A stretch of DNA of 7,879 bases, taken from positions 1 to 7,879 of the forward strand of contig CAIUWU010000056.1 of NCBI GenBank assembly GCA_903902945.1, read 5' to 3'. The DNA is from an uncultured Pseudomonadota bacterium. GTDB taxonomy: Bacteria; Pseudomonadota; Gammaproteobacteria; Methylococcales; Methylomonadaceae. The position numbers and the translations under genes are program-made. The notes under the pieces are model-generated. The model made no database searches. It saw only the letters and a program-made list of their open reading frames with translations, and was not told where the DNA came from. Shown here in pieces: positions 1 to 5,990 of the stretch. Each line of letters begins with the position of its first letter. Within the stretch, counting starts at the first letter, position 1.

Positions 1-1720
1 CATTGGCGAACAAGGCAATCTTATCCAGCGCCTGATCCTGCAAGGCATCCAGAAAAGCACGGGGAGCGCGAATATGTTTATCAACTGTTACCACCCAGGG
101 CAAAGCCCGGCCGGTGGCTTCAAAACGGGCTTTGACACTGGCAATCACGCCAGAACGCGACAATTCGATTTCACGCCCGGCCGGCTTGGTCAGAAAGGCG
201 TCAACCGCGATAATGGTGGTTTCAAATCCATCCGATTTAAAGCGTCTGATAATGGTTGAATAGCGCGGGTGATAAGGAATACCGGTACCGTCATAAAGAA
301 TATTGATCCGCCGCTGACGCGCCTGCTCGGCGACCAGATCACGCAGCCGATTGGCAAACGGTTCGATGTAAACATAATCATCACTGTGATGATTGGCCGC
401 CGTCATCACCCGGTATAAATCACTGAGCTTGCGGAACTCATCCAGCGAAGCGGTCACAAAATTATCCCCGCACTGGGCGGCGATCATCTCTTCCACCGCT
501 GTCTTACCGGCACCGGCGCCGCCCATCGCCATCAATATTTTCGGTTTTTCGACCGGCGTTTTACCGGTAAAAATGGTTTCGACCGCATTCAGCAAAATCT
601 GATTGATTTTACTCAGCCGCTGATAGGCAATTTCCACGGTTCTCGCCAGACGAACTTCATGACTAGCAACCTGCAACAGCTTGTTTTTCAGTGCTTGGTT
701 ATCCGCCAGCATAAATAAATTGGCCTGCTCGCCAGCACACAGCCGCAATAAATCCAGCAACTCGGCCTGACTGGGTGGCCGCAGCCCGGTCAAAATATTG
801 ACATCCAGCCCGAACAGCGGCGCCACGCCATCGGCACGAATTGGAATCGCATCGATACTATCTTTACCCGGACTGCGCAAATCTTCGGTCCCCGGCAAAT
901 AAGCGATCACGGTTTCCGAAGCACTCAAGGGATTATCAGCAAAGTGCTGTCCGGCAATAAAGGCTTGCAGATCGATGCTGGCAAAAGGAACCAGCCCGCC
1001 ATTCACGGTGACCAAGCATTCAATACCTTGCTCGCTGGTATGCGATAAAAATGGAATCCCTAATAAAAACTTTCGGTTCTCAGGCCATTTGCCATAACTG
1101 TTGGGCCGATTGTGCAGACTCTTGCAACGCGAAGGGTCCATCGCATGACGAAAGGCTCTGGCAATCTGGCGATTCTGACTGTCCAGATCATGCATCACAG
1201 CGGCATCTTTGACATCCAGACGCCGAAAATCGATCCCCGACTCATACACGGCTTTGAAGGCCGGCAGATTACCCAGTGCCGTCACAAACAAATCCAGCGT
1301 AATCTGATTGCCATAGGAATAGGGCCGGATCGCGCGCATGGTGCGATAAAAATACGCCAATCGTTCGGCAATATCTTCGGTACGGATGACGAAACCATTG
1401 TTGTCAAACAGCGCCGTATCGCGGTTCTTACCATCATCCATTACCAGCCGCTCTATGGTTTCGCGAAACCGCTTTCTTTTATCGGCATCCAGCATGGTGC
1501 CAGGCCAGTGATCGACGCTGACTTGCTCTTTCCAGTCGTAGAACATTTCCCGGTGAATCCGGGTAAACAAGGCAGTCAGATAGGTTACCCGCTTGGTCTG
1601 GTCATGAGAGACCGTGTTTTCCTGCTCATGCAGCAGCGTCGACAGTAATCGGCTGCCCTGCAGGATTGCCAGTGCAGTTCTTAGTTTTTTTAGCGGCTTA
1701 TTAGTAACGATTGAACTCAT
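1..1720 (-). CDS. Zeta-toxin-domain kinase with degenerate Fic-like N-terminal region (3' end off-window)
   Basis: The frame is open from an ATG at 1720 to the left edge, giving 573 residues without a stop, so the C-terminus is missing. Residues 395-573 fit the zeta-toxin P-loop kinase family: Walker A GGAGAGKT at 400-407, an acidic SLDEFR at 425-430 (Asp427 is the likely catalytic base), and ILYDGTG at 474-480 after the second strand. Known zeta toxins phosphorylate UDP-N-acetylglucosamine; substrate is not proven here. Residues 117-200 look like a Fic fold: a helix, then RPYSYGNQI (132-140) where active Fic proteins have HPFxxGNGR, then FRRLDVKDA. The catalytic His and final Arg are replaced, so AMP transfer is unlikely. 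Residues 200-390 are unrecognised. No epsilon-type antitoxin is visible upstream; any partner could lie off-window. The start has no clear Shine-Dalgarno, and an in-frame GTG at 1732 is an alternative. The kinase call is fairly secure, the Fic call tentative. Confidence 0.8.
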   Translation of the reverse strand, partial: MSSIVTNKPLKKLRTALAILQGSRLLSTLLHEQENTVSHDQTKRVTYLTALFTRIHREMFYDWKEQVSVDHWPGTMLDADKRKRFRETIERLVMDDGKNRDTALFDNNGFVIRTEDIAERLAYFYRTMRAIRPYSYGNQITLDLFVTALGNLPAFKAVYESGIDFRRLDVKDAAVMHDLDSQNRQIARAFRHAMDPSRCKSLHNRPNSYGKWPENRKFLLGIPFLSHTSEQGIECLVTVNGGLVPFASIDLQAFIAGQHFADNPLSASETVIAYLPGTEDLRSPGKDSIDAIPIRADGVAPLFGLDVNILTGLRPPSQAELLDLLRLCAGEQANLFMLADNQALKNKLLQVASHEVRLARTVEIAYQRLSKINQILLNAVETIFTGKTPVEKPKILMAMGGAGAGKTAVEEMIAAQCGDNFVTASLDEFRKLSDLYRVMTAANHHSDDYVYIEPFANRLRDLVAEQARQRRINILYDGTGIPYHPRYSTIIRRFKSDGFETTIIAVDAFLTKPAGREIELSRSGVIASVKARFEATGRALPWVVTVDKHIRAPRAFLDALQDQALDKIALFAN

Positions 1721-1782
1721 AACCGGGTTCACAATTTTTTGACAAGGGCCGCCTTCACATTCAGTTTCAGCGGCAATTCGGG

Positions 1783-1806
1783 GGCTTATGATAAAGGGTA
1801 TAAGCC
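1783..1806. other. Inverted repeat between the divergent genes
   Basis: GGCTTAT (1783-1789) and ATAAGCC (1800-1806) form a perfect 7-bp stem around a 10-base loop. A second small stem, GCGAT/ATCGC (1816-1831), follows. Both lie between the zeta-domain gene and folP, on the 5' side of the former. They may be an operator or a leader structure for the minus-strand gene. There is no T-tract, so they are not a terminator. Confidence 0.3.
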
Positions 1807-1941
1807 TAGAAAGCGGCGATTCTTTTATCGCTTGGCTTTAAACCCCTGTAATGATTGAATTCTTAAAACCCATCCGTGTCCCAAGCTACCCCGCTTGCGC
1901 TGACATTGCATGCCGGCAGTTACTAAGCTGGCTAGCTTTTT

Positions 1942-1950
1942 TGCTATGCT
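1942..1950 (+). promoter_or_regulatory. Possible extended -10 promoter for folP
   Basis: TGCTATGCT reads as an extended -10 element (TG, one base, then TATGCT, 4 of 6 matches to TATAAT). It sits 35 bases before the folP ATG. No good -35 box lies 16-18 bases upstream, so the call rests on the extended element only. Confidence 0.25.
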
Positions 1951-1974
1951 CTGCGGCAATTCAACAGCGATAGC

Positions 1975-1978
1975 GGAG
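1975..1978 (+). promoter_or_regulatory. Ribosome binding site deciding the folP start
   Basis: GGAG lies 6 bases before the ATG at 1985. It favours this ATG over the in-frame ATG at 1910, which would add 25 residues with no family similarity ahead of the first conserved strand. Confidence 0.7.
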
Positions 1979-1984
1979 CGATTC

Positions 1985-2815
1985 ATGCTTACCAGCCACA
2001 CCAAGCCTCTGATCATGGGTATTCTCAATGTCACGCCCGACAGTTTTTCTGACGGCGGCCGTTTCAATACCCTGACCGCCGCCCTGAAACATACCGAACA
2101 AATGCTGGCCGACGGTGCCGATATTATCGACATCGGCGGCGAGTCAACCCGCCCCTATTCCCTGTCGGTATCATCGGGCGAACAGATTCATCGGGTAATA
2201 CCGGTCATCAAGGCAATCCGCACCCAGATTTCAGACCGTATCCCGATCAGTATCGATACCCGCCTGAGTGCCGTTGCCCGTCTGGCGCTGGCCGAAGGTG
2301 CCAATATCATTAACGATGTTTCAGCCGGTCAGGATGACCCGGAATTGCTAACGCTCGCCGCACAAACACGCTGCCCTATGGTGCTGATGCACAGACAGGG
2401 CAACGCGTTAACCATGCAGCAGCAACCGTTTTATAACGATGTGGTCGGCGAAGTGCTGGACAGTTTACAGGCCAGCGTGGCGCGAGCGGTTGCTGCTGGA
2501 ATCGACCGCCAACAGCTGATCATCGATCCCGGCATCGGCTTTGGGAAACGTTTAGCAGATGATCTCGACCTGCTGCAGCATCTGCCGCGTTTTGTCGCCA
2601 CCGGCATCCCGGTATTACTCGGCACCAGCCGCAAACAGTGCTTGCGCACCGTTACCGGTTCCGAGCAAGAAGCCGATCTGGCGGTCAGCACCGCCGCGAC
2701 CACGGCGCTGGCAGTAATGGCCGGTGTCAGCATCGTCAGAGTTCATGATGTCAAAGCCAACCGCCAGGCCTTGGAAATCGCCTGGGCGATCAGACAACAC
2801 GGCAGCAACGCTTAA
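1985..2815 (+). CDS. folP: Dihydropteroate synthase
   Basis: The enzyme joins 6-hydroxymethyl-dihydropterin pyrophosphate to p-aminobenzoate, giving dihydropteroate for folate synthesis in the cytoplasm. The 276 residues match the usual length and show all family blocks in order: ILNVTPDSFSDGG (13-25), DIIDIGGESTRP (46-57), SIDTR (89-93), INDVSAG (109-115), VLMHRQG (133-139), IIDPGIGFGK (179-188), LLGTSRK (211-217) and VRVHDV (251-256). Asp181, Lys188, Arg216, Arg252 and His254 are the expected pterin and phosphate contacts. One oddity is loop 2: the residue after ESTRP is Tyr58, not the common Gly, in the loop that handles p-aminobenzoate and sulfonamides. The gene stands alone, divergent from the zeta-domain gene and without ftsH or glmM beside it. 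Whether the genome has a second folP cannot be seen. Confidence 0.96.
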   Translation: MLTSHTKPLIMGILNVTPDSFSDGGRFNTLTAALKHTEQMLADGADIIDIGGESTRPYSLSVSSGEQIHRVIPVIKAIRTQISDRIPISIDTRLSAVARLALAEGANIINDVSAGQDDPELLTLAAQTRCPMVLMHRQGNALTMQQQPFYNDVVGEVLDSLQASVARAVAAGIDRQQLIIDPGIGFGKRLADDLDLLQHLPRFVATGIPVLLGTSRKQCLRTVTGSEQEADLAVSTAATTALAVMAGVSIVRVHDVKANRQALEIAWAIRQHGSNA

Positions 2816-2911
2816 ACCGCATAATTGATTTCGAATCGATACCTAATTACAATAAAGCCGAATCCTTCACGCTACCACCCAAGGGATATCGTCACCATAA
2901 GGATTCTTGCT

Positions 2912-2934
2912 GATGGCGGGTGCTCCCCGCCATC
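2912..2934. repeat. Perfect 9-bp hairpin downstream of folP
   Basis: GATGGCGGG (2912-2920) and CCCGCCATC (2926-2934) pair perfectly around the 5-base loop TGCTC. No T-tract follows on either strand, so an intrinsic terminator is unlikely. It could stabilise the folP mRNA 3' end, aid Rho-dependent ending, or belong to a dispersed intergenic repeat. A single copy in this window cannot decide. Confidence 0.5.
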
Positions 2935-2974
2935 TCAATCCCAAACTCAAAACTCCAAACCCCGAACAGCGACC

Positions 2975-2999
2975 AAAAAAATCCGGCAGAACGCCGGAT
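2975..2999 (-). terminator. Intrinsic terminator acting on the minus strand
   Basis: Read on the minus strand, the 7-bp stem ATCCGGC/GCCGGAT with a 5-base loop is followed directly by seven T residues (the A-run at 2975-2981 on plus). This is a classic Rho-independent terminator. On the plus strand no T-run follows, so it is one-directional. It would end a transcript arriving from the right, yet no minus-strand gene is recognisable between here and the right edge. Confidence 0.7.
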
Positions 3000-3130
3000 A
3001 TGAAGTGGAAGAAAATTAAGCTACTTGGGGTAGCGCTTAATACTCTACGTTGAAATCAGCCATTTGAAAATGTGGCGAATTGTCGCAGAAAACAGCGATA
3101 ACCAATTGAAATTACTTAACAAATTAAACT

Positions 3131-3346
3131 ATGTCATTTCACTTAAAATATCCGGGGAGTGTGGCATTTGCCCTGCTTTTCCAATCCGGGCAAGCAAATG
3201 CGCACCAGCCGCAGAGTTACAGCAACAACCAAATCAAGTAGTTAACAACCCTGGGTCATCTGGCTCGATATTTGCTGCATGATTCAGCACCCAATTTGTT
3301 TGCTGATTCTTTATGCCCAACATCACTGCTGCTATCGACACGTTAA
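3131..3346 (+). pseudogene. Possible broken secreted-protein ORF with in-frame TAG
   Basis: From the ATG at 3131 the frame gives 36 residues with a leader-like hydrophobic stretch, SVAFALLFQSGQANA (residues 10-24), ending in an AxA-type signal peptidase site before His25. A TAG at 3239-3241 follows. Beyond it the same frame stays open to a TAA at 3344-3346 and reads like ordinary protein (LTTLGHLARYLLHDSAP). A single CAG-to-TAG change could explain the break. There is no Shine-Dalgarno and I recognise no family. It overlaps the start of the next gene by 34 bases in another frame. It may be a decayed gene, a real 36-residue peptide, or chance. Confidence 0.25.
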
Positions 3347-3687
3347 GACAACAAATCAACAGTCGTAGCAAAAATAAAATTCTGATTCTTGCCAGTACCA
3401 TTGCCGATTACCAACGATCAGACTGCTGGGAACAGATTTATGCAGAATTTTTACATCAGCAACTGTTATCACTGGGCTATACCACGATGCTGCTGGCGAT
3501 AGCCGCCAACAAAACCCTGATCTCGCTGGAGTTTGCCGACCAGCTGCCCAACTCTTTCAAGATCCTGCATCAACTGTCGTTTCTGAATCAAAACCAGCTC
3601 AAAAGCGCCATTGAAGCGGGCATTGTCGAAAAAACCATGTCACTGACCACCGCCAAAAAACTACGCCACAATCTGACTGGCGCCTGA
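3313..3687 (+). CDS. Hypothetical protein, 124 residues
   Basis: I do not recognise this protein. It is soluble in appearance, with no signal peptide or strong membrane helix. Residues 1-20 are helical and polar. A hydrophobic strand KILILAS (22-28) leads into an amphipathic helix, and a second hydrophobic segment MLLAIAA spans 59-65. The last 28 residues (KSAIEAGIVEKTMSLTTAKKL and on) look like two short helices with a turn, which could be a DNA-binding or interaction module, but no motif proves it. The ATG at 3313 is the first possible start after an in-frame TGA at 3304-3306 and has no ribosome binding site. The gene ends in tandem stops, TGA then TAG. Codon use is somewhat richer in AAA and CAA than in the antiporter gene that follows. 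It is a plausible real gene of unknown role. Confidence 0.6.
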   Translation: MPNITAAIDTLRQQINSRSKNKILILASTIADYQRSDCWEQIYAEFLHQQLLSLGYTTMLLAIAANKTLISLEFADQLPNSFKILHQLSFLNQNQLKSAIEAGIVEKTMSLTTAKKLRHNLTGA

Positions 3688-3694
3688 TAGCCAA

Positions 3695-3708
3695 GGCCGG
3701 TCGCGGCC
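3695..3708. other. Small GC-rich hairpin before the antiporter gene
   Basis: GGCCG and CGGCC pair around the loop GTCG, 8 bases after the stop of the 124-residue gene. No T-tract follows. It may mark the transcript end of the upstream gene, but the stem is short. Confidence 0.25.
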
Positions 3709-3775
3709 GGACAAGCGGATTCAGTTCTGCTAAGCTTGGGGGCCATTGTTCTATCTCTAAGCAAAGCACCTTCAT

Positions 3776-5317
3776 ATGGATGTCATGGAATTAATCTGGA
3801 TTGCATCTGCATTCCTCAGTGGCCTGTTGGTTTCTCGTCTGGCCCTGCCGCCAATGGTCGGCTATCTGATCGCCGGCTACTTACTGCACGCGTTCAATAT
3901 CGCCCCGCTGCAAAGCCTCGGCCATCTGGCAGAAGTGGGAATTCAGCTGTTGTTATTTTCGGTTGGCTTGAAATTGAAAGCCCGTACTTTGCTGCGCCGC
4001 GAAGTACTGACGGTCGGCGGCCTGCATTTGCTGTTGATGGCCATAGTGTCGGCGCTGGTGTTTTTCTGGCTCAACCAGCATATTACCGGTGGCCTGGTGC
4101 TGGGCATCAGTCTGGCTTTTTCCAGTACCGTGTTTGCGATCAAGGCGCTGGAAGACAATGGCGAGTTGTCTTCGCTGCATGGCCGCGACGTATTGAGCAT
4201 CCTGATTCTGCAAGACGTGGTTGCCATCGGCCTGCTGGCCTGGACCGAAGGCAAACAGGCCACGCCCTGGGCCTTGAGCATCCTGGCACTGCCGTTGTTA
4301 AGACCCCTCGCTCACCGGCTGTTGTCTGCCTGCCGCAGCTCGGAACTGAAGCTGTTACTGGGAGTATCGATGGCTATTTCCGGCGGCGTGATCGCCGAAA
4401 AACTGGGACTGACCGCCGACATCGGCGCTTTACTGACCGGCGCCATGCTGGCCCATCACAGTAAAACCGAGGAGTTATCGGAACGGCTCTGGAGTCTCAA
4501 GGAATTATTTCTGGTCGCTTTTTTCCTGCAAATCGGCTTGAGTGAGTTGCCCAACCAGCAGCAGATTTATCAGGCGCTTACCCTGCTGGCCTTATTACCG
4601 GTTCAGGGACTCATGTTTTTTGCCTTGTATCTGATTTCCGGCCTGCGGGCCCGGACAGCGTTCATTTCATCGCTGGCCTTGATGACCTATTCCGAGTTTG
4701 CCCTGATTACCACCCGCGCCATTACCGATGCGCAATTGCTGCCGCAGGAATGGAATTCCATCATCAGTCTGGCGGTCGCCGGCTCGCTGGCTATTGCTGC
4801 GCCACTGAACCGTTTTTCTCAGCAATTATTTCTCTGGCTGGAACCGGTTCTGACTCGTCTGGAAAAGAAATCCGGTCATCCCGACCGGCTACCATTGTCA
4901 TTCGGTGCCGCCGAATGGCTGATCATCGGCATGGGCCGCACCGGCGCCGCCGCTTACCAGACCTTAATCAGACAAGAACAGCGCGTGGTCGGCCTGGATG
5001 CCGATCCGACGGTAATCGAAACCCAGCTGGCGCTGGGCCGCCGGGTGGTTTACGCCGATGTCGGTGACAGCGAGTTGTGGGGAAAATTACCGCTGGATAA
5101 AGTTAAGGGCGTGCTGCTGACCCTGCCTTCTTTTGACACCCGGCTGAACGCAATCGGTCAGCTGCGCAAACATCAGTTCGCCGGCACTATCGGCACTATT
5201 TGCTATCTGGTCGAAGATGAAAACTTACTCAAACAGCAAGGCGCCAGCTTTGTGATTCATCCGTTGGTCGAAGCAGGCAATCAATTGGCAAAGCATCTGC
5301 TCAAGCAAAATCAATAA
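3776..5317 (+). CDS. Kef-type cation:proton antiporter (CPA2) with RCK domain
   Basis: This inner-membrane protein probably exchanges K+ or Na+ for protons. Residues 1-355 form the Na+/H+ exchanger domain with about 12 hydrophobic segments. The family signatures are visible: PPMVGYLIAGYLL (25-37), VGIQLLLFSVGL (54-65), AFSSTVFAIKAL (114-125) and ILQDVVAIGLL (144-154), in which Asp147 is the expected ion-binding acid. Residues 379-500 form an RCK/TrkA-N NAD-binding domain with GMGRTG at 385-390 and the strand-ending acid VVGLDAD at 404-410. At 513 residues it is shorter than E. coli KefB/KefC (about 600), and no KefF/KefG-like partner lies beside it. It resembles the YbaL/RosB-like branch more than glutathione-gated Kef, but I cannot settle this. 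The ATG at 3776 follows an in-frame TAA at 3758-3760 and has only a weak ribosome site; Met4 is an alternative start. Confidence 0.93.
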   Translation: MDVMELIWIASAFLSGLLVSRLALPPMVGYLIAGYLLHAFNIAPLQSLGHLAEVGIQLLLFSVGLKLKARTLLRREVLTVGGLHLLLMAIVSALVFFWLNQHITGGLVLGISLAFSSTVFAIKALEDNGELSSLHGRDVLSILILQDVVAIGLLAWTEGKQATPWALSILALPLLRPLAHRLLSACRSSELKLLLGVSMAISGGVIAEKLGLTADIGALLTGAMLAHHSKTEELSERLWSLKELFLVAFFLQIGLSELPNQQQIYQALTLLALLPVQGLMFFALYLISGLRARTAFISSLALMTYSEFALITTRAITDAQLLPQEWNSIISLAVAGSLAIAAPLNRFSQQLFLWLEPVLTRLEKKSGHPDRLPLSFGAAEWLIIGMGRTGAAAYQTLIRQEQRVVGLDADPTVIETQLALGRRVVYADVGDSELWGKLPLDKVKGVLLTLPSFDTRLNAIGQLRKHQFAGTIGTICYLVEDENLLKQQGASFVIHPLVEAGNQLAKHLLKQNQ

Positions 5318-5346
5318 CCGCAAAATAAGTATTGATTCGATATTAT

Positions 5347-5375
5347 TTGACAAACAAACTCTCATTGATTATTGT
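5347..5375 (+). promoter_or_regulatory. Sigma70-type promoter for the small-protein/amidotransferase cluster
   Basis: TTGACA (5347-5352) is a perfect -35 box. A 17-base spacer leads to TATTGT (5370-5375), 4 of 6 matches to the -10 consensus. Transcription would start near 5382, leaving a leader of about 30 bases before the ATG at 5413. The heptamer ATTGATT occurs at 5331-5337 and again at 5364-5370, 33 bases apart on either side of the -35 box, and may be a regulator site. Confidence 0.6.
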
Positions 5376-5401
5376 TTCGACTCGATAATAATAACAAGAT
5401 T

Positions 5402-5407
5402 GGGAGG
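5402..5407 (+). promoter_or_regulatory. Strong ribosome binding site
   Basis: GGGAGG lies 5 bases before the ATG at 5413 and only 2 before the in-frame GTG at 5410. The spacing favours the ATG. It is the strongest ribosome site in the window and heads the three-gene cluster. Confidence 0.75.
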
Positions 5408-5412
5408 TTGTG

Positions 5413-5607
5413 ATGCAAAAACATCACTCAAAACATTTTGGCCTGATTGCAGCCATCTGGCTGTTAATCATGGGTTATTTTGTCTTCTGGCAGCATCTGG
5501 CACTCAGCAGCGACCGAGACGCACTGGAACACCCTGCCACCAGCCTGTCTACCATTATTCTGATTGCAGCCGTTTACTTCGGCTACTGGCTTAAACAACG
5601 GGATTAA
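5413..5607 (+). CDS. Small two-helix membrane protein
   Basis: The 64-residue protein has a His/Lys-rich cytoplasmic-type start (MQKHHSKHF), one helix at about 10-28 (LIAAIWLLIMGYFVFWQHL), a short acidic loop with SSDRDALEH at 32-40, and a second helix at about 45-59 ending in a basic tail KQRD. By the positive-inside rule both ends probably face the cytoplasm. I recognise no family. A strong ribosome site and a good promoter precede it, which supports a real gene. Its stop is 2 bases before the next ATG, so the two are almost certainly co-transcribed and perhaps translationally coupled. It may be an accessory subunit or anchor for a neighbouring envelope protein, but this is inference from position only. 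Confidence 0.8.
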   Translation: MQKHHSKHFGLIAAIWLLIMGYFVFWQHLALSSDRDALEHPATSLSTIILIAAVYFGYWLKQRD

Positions 5608-5609
5608 CC

Positions 5610-5960
5610 ATGCCATTGCTAAGCCATAACAAAACCAGCCTACGCTACCTGAAAGCCAGTCTGTCGGCAGTTCTGCTGCTGGCCTGTCAGCTTGCATGCG
5701 CCGACGACGACTACAACCTCGCCTTGAGCCGGGTTAAGAGCCTGAGCTGCAACAGCGAAAACGTCGAACAATATCTCGACCACAAGCTAAAACCCTCGCA
5801 CCGTGATCTGGGCTGGCAGGTATTTAAAAATGATCATGGCTATGACGTCGAACGGACTTTTCTGGTCAGCAAAAGTATGGAACTGCGTTACCGCTGGCGA
5901 ATGAGCTGGACCGGCAAGCTAGACCCGGTAACCGATCGGGCCAAGGCGCTCTGTTCCTGA
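5610..5960 (+). CDS. Small exported protein, possibly periplasmic or lipoprotein
   Basis: The 116-residue protein starts with a basic region and a hydrophobic core SAVLLLACQLACA (19-31). Signal peptidase I cleavage after ACA, before Asp32, would leave an 85-residue mature protein with two cysteines, Cys47 and Cys115, which could form a disulfide. Alternatively LLAC at 23-26 is an imperfect lipobox and would make it a lipoprotein. The mature part is charged, with aromatic residues clustered near the end (YRWRMSW, 94-100), suggesting a small beta-rich domain. I recognise no family. It starts 2 bases after the preceding stop and ends 30 bases before the amidotransferase gene, so it sits in the middle of the cluster. 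A short GGGA at 5600-5603 can serve as its ribosome site. Confidence 0.82.
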   Translation: MPLLSHNKTSLRYLKASLSAVLLLACQLACADDDYNLALSRVKSLSCNSENVEQYLDHKLKPSHRDLGWQVFKNDHGYDVERTFLVSKSMELRYRWRMSWTGKLDPVTDRAKALCS

Positions 5961-5990
5961 CAGCTCCGCTACATCAGCTTGGTCAGCATT

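Larger units (their letters stand above)
2816..3130. other. Intergenic stretch after folP, no convincing gene
   Basis: I see no protein-coding gene here on either strand. The plus strand carries a 17-codon ORF at 3000-3053 starting MKWKKIKLLGVAL, which resembles the beginning of a signal peptide but stops at once with no ribosome binding site. The minus strand has a frame open from about 3052 to 2870 that lacks a good start and crosses both hairpins, so it is probably chance. Two structured elements, the hairpin at 2912-2934 and the minus-strand terminator at 2975-2999, are listed separately. Confidence 0.6.

Noticed and set aside
1112..1648. A 178-codon plus-strand frame
   Set aside because: It is antisense to the zeta-domain gene, which has the recognisable motifs and an uninterrupted 573-codon frame.
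1911..1918. Palindrome TGCCGGCA near the folP promoter
   Set aside because: Eight-base palindromes are common and there is no second copy in a meaningful position.
1925..1942. AAGCT/AGCTT stem followed by a T-run, as a terminator
   Set aside because: The stem has only 5 AT-containing pairs and lies directly in the likely folP promoter, with no plus-strand gene upstream to terminate.
1910..1984. Longer folP start at the ATG at 1910
   Set aside because: The extra 25 residues have no family similarity and no ribosome site, while GGAG sits at correct spacing before 1985.
2870..3052. Open minus-strand frame through both hairpins
   Set aside because: It lacks a good start codon and ribosome site and runs through the terminator; Phe/Gly-rich composition fits chance translation of structured DNA.
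3239..3241. TAG as a pyrrolysine or other recoded codon
   Set aside because: No recoding machinery or downstream element is visible, and the flanking frame is not a known pyrrolysine protein; a plain nonsense change is simpler.
3736..4464. A 242-codon plus-strand frame overlapping the antiporter gene
   Set aside because: It is rich in Arg, Gly and Pro, has no family motif, and lies over the clearly conserved Kef exchanger frame; it is a shadow frame.
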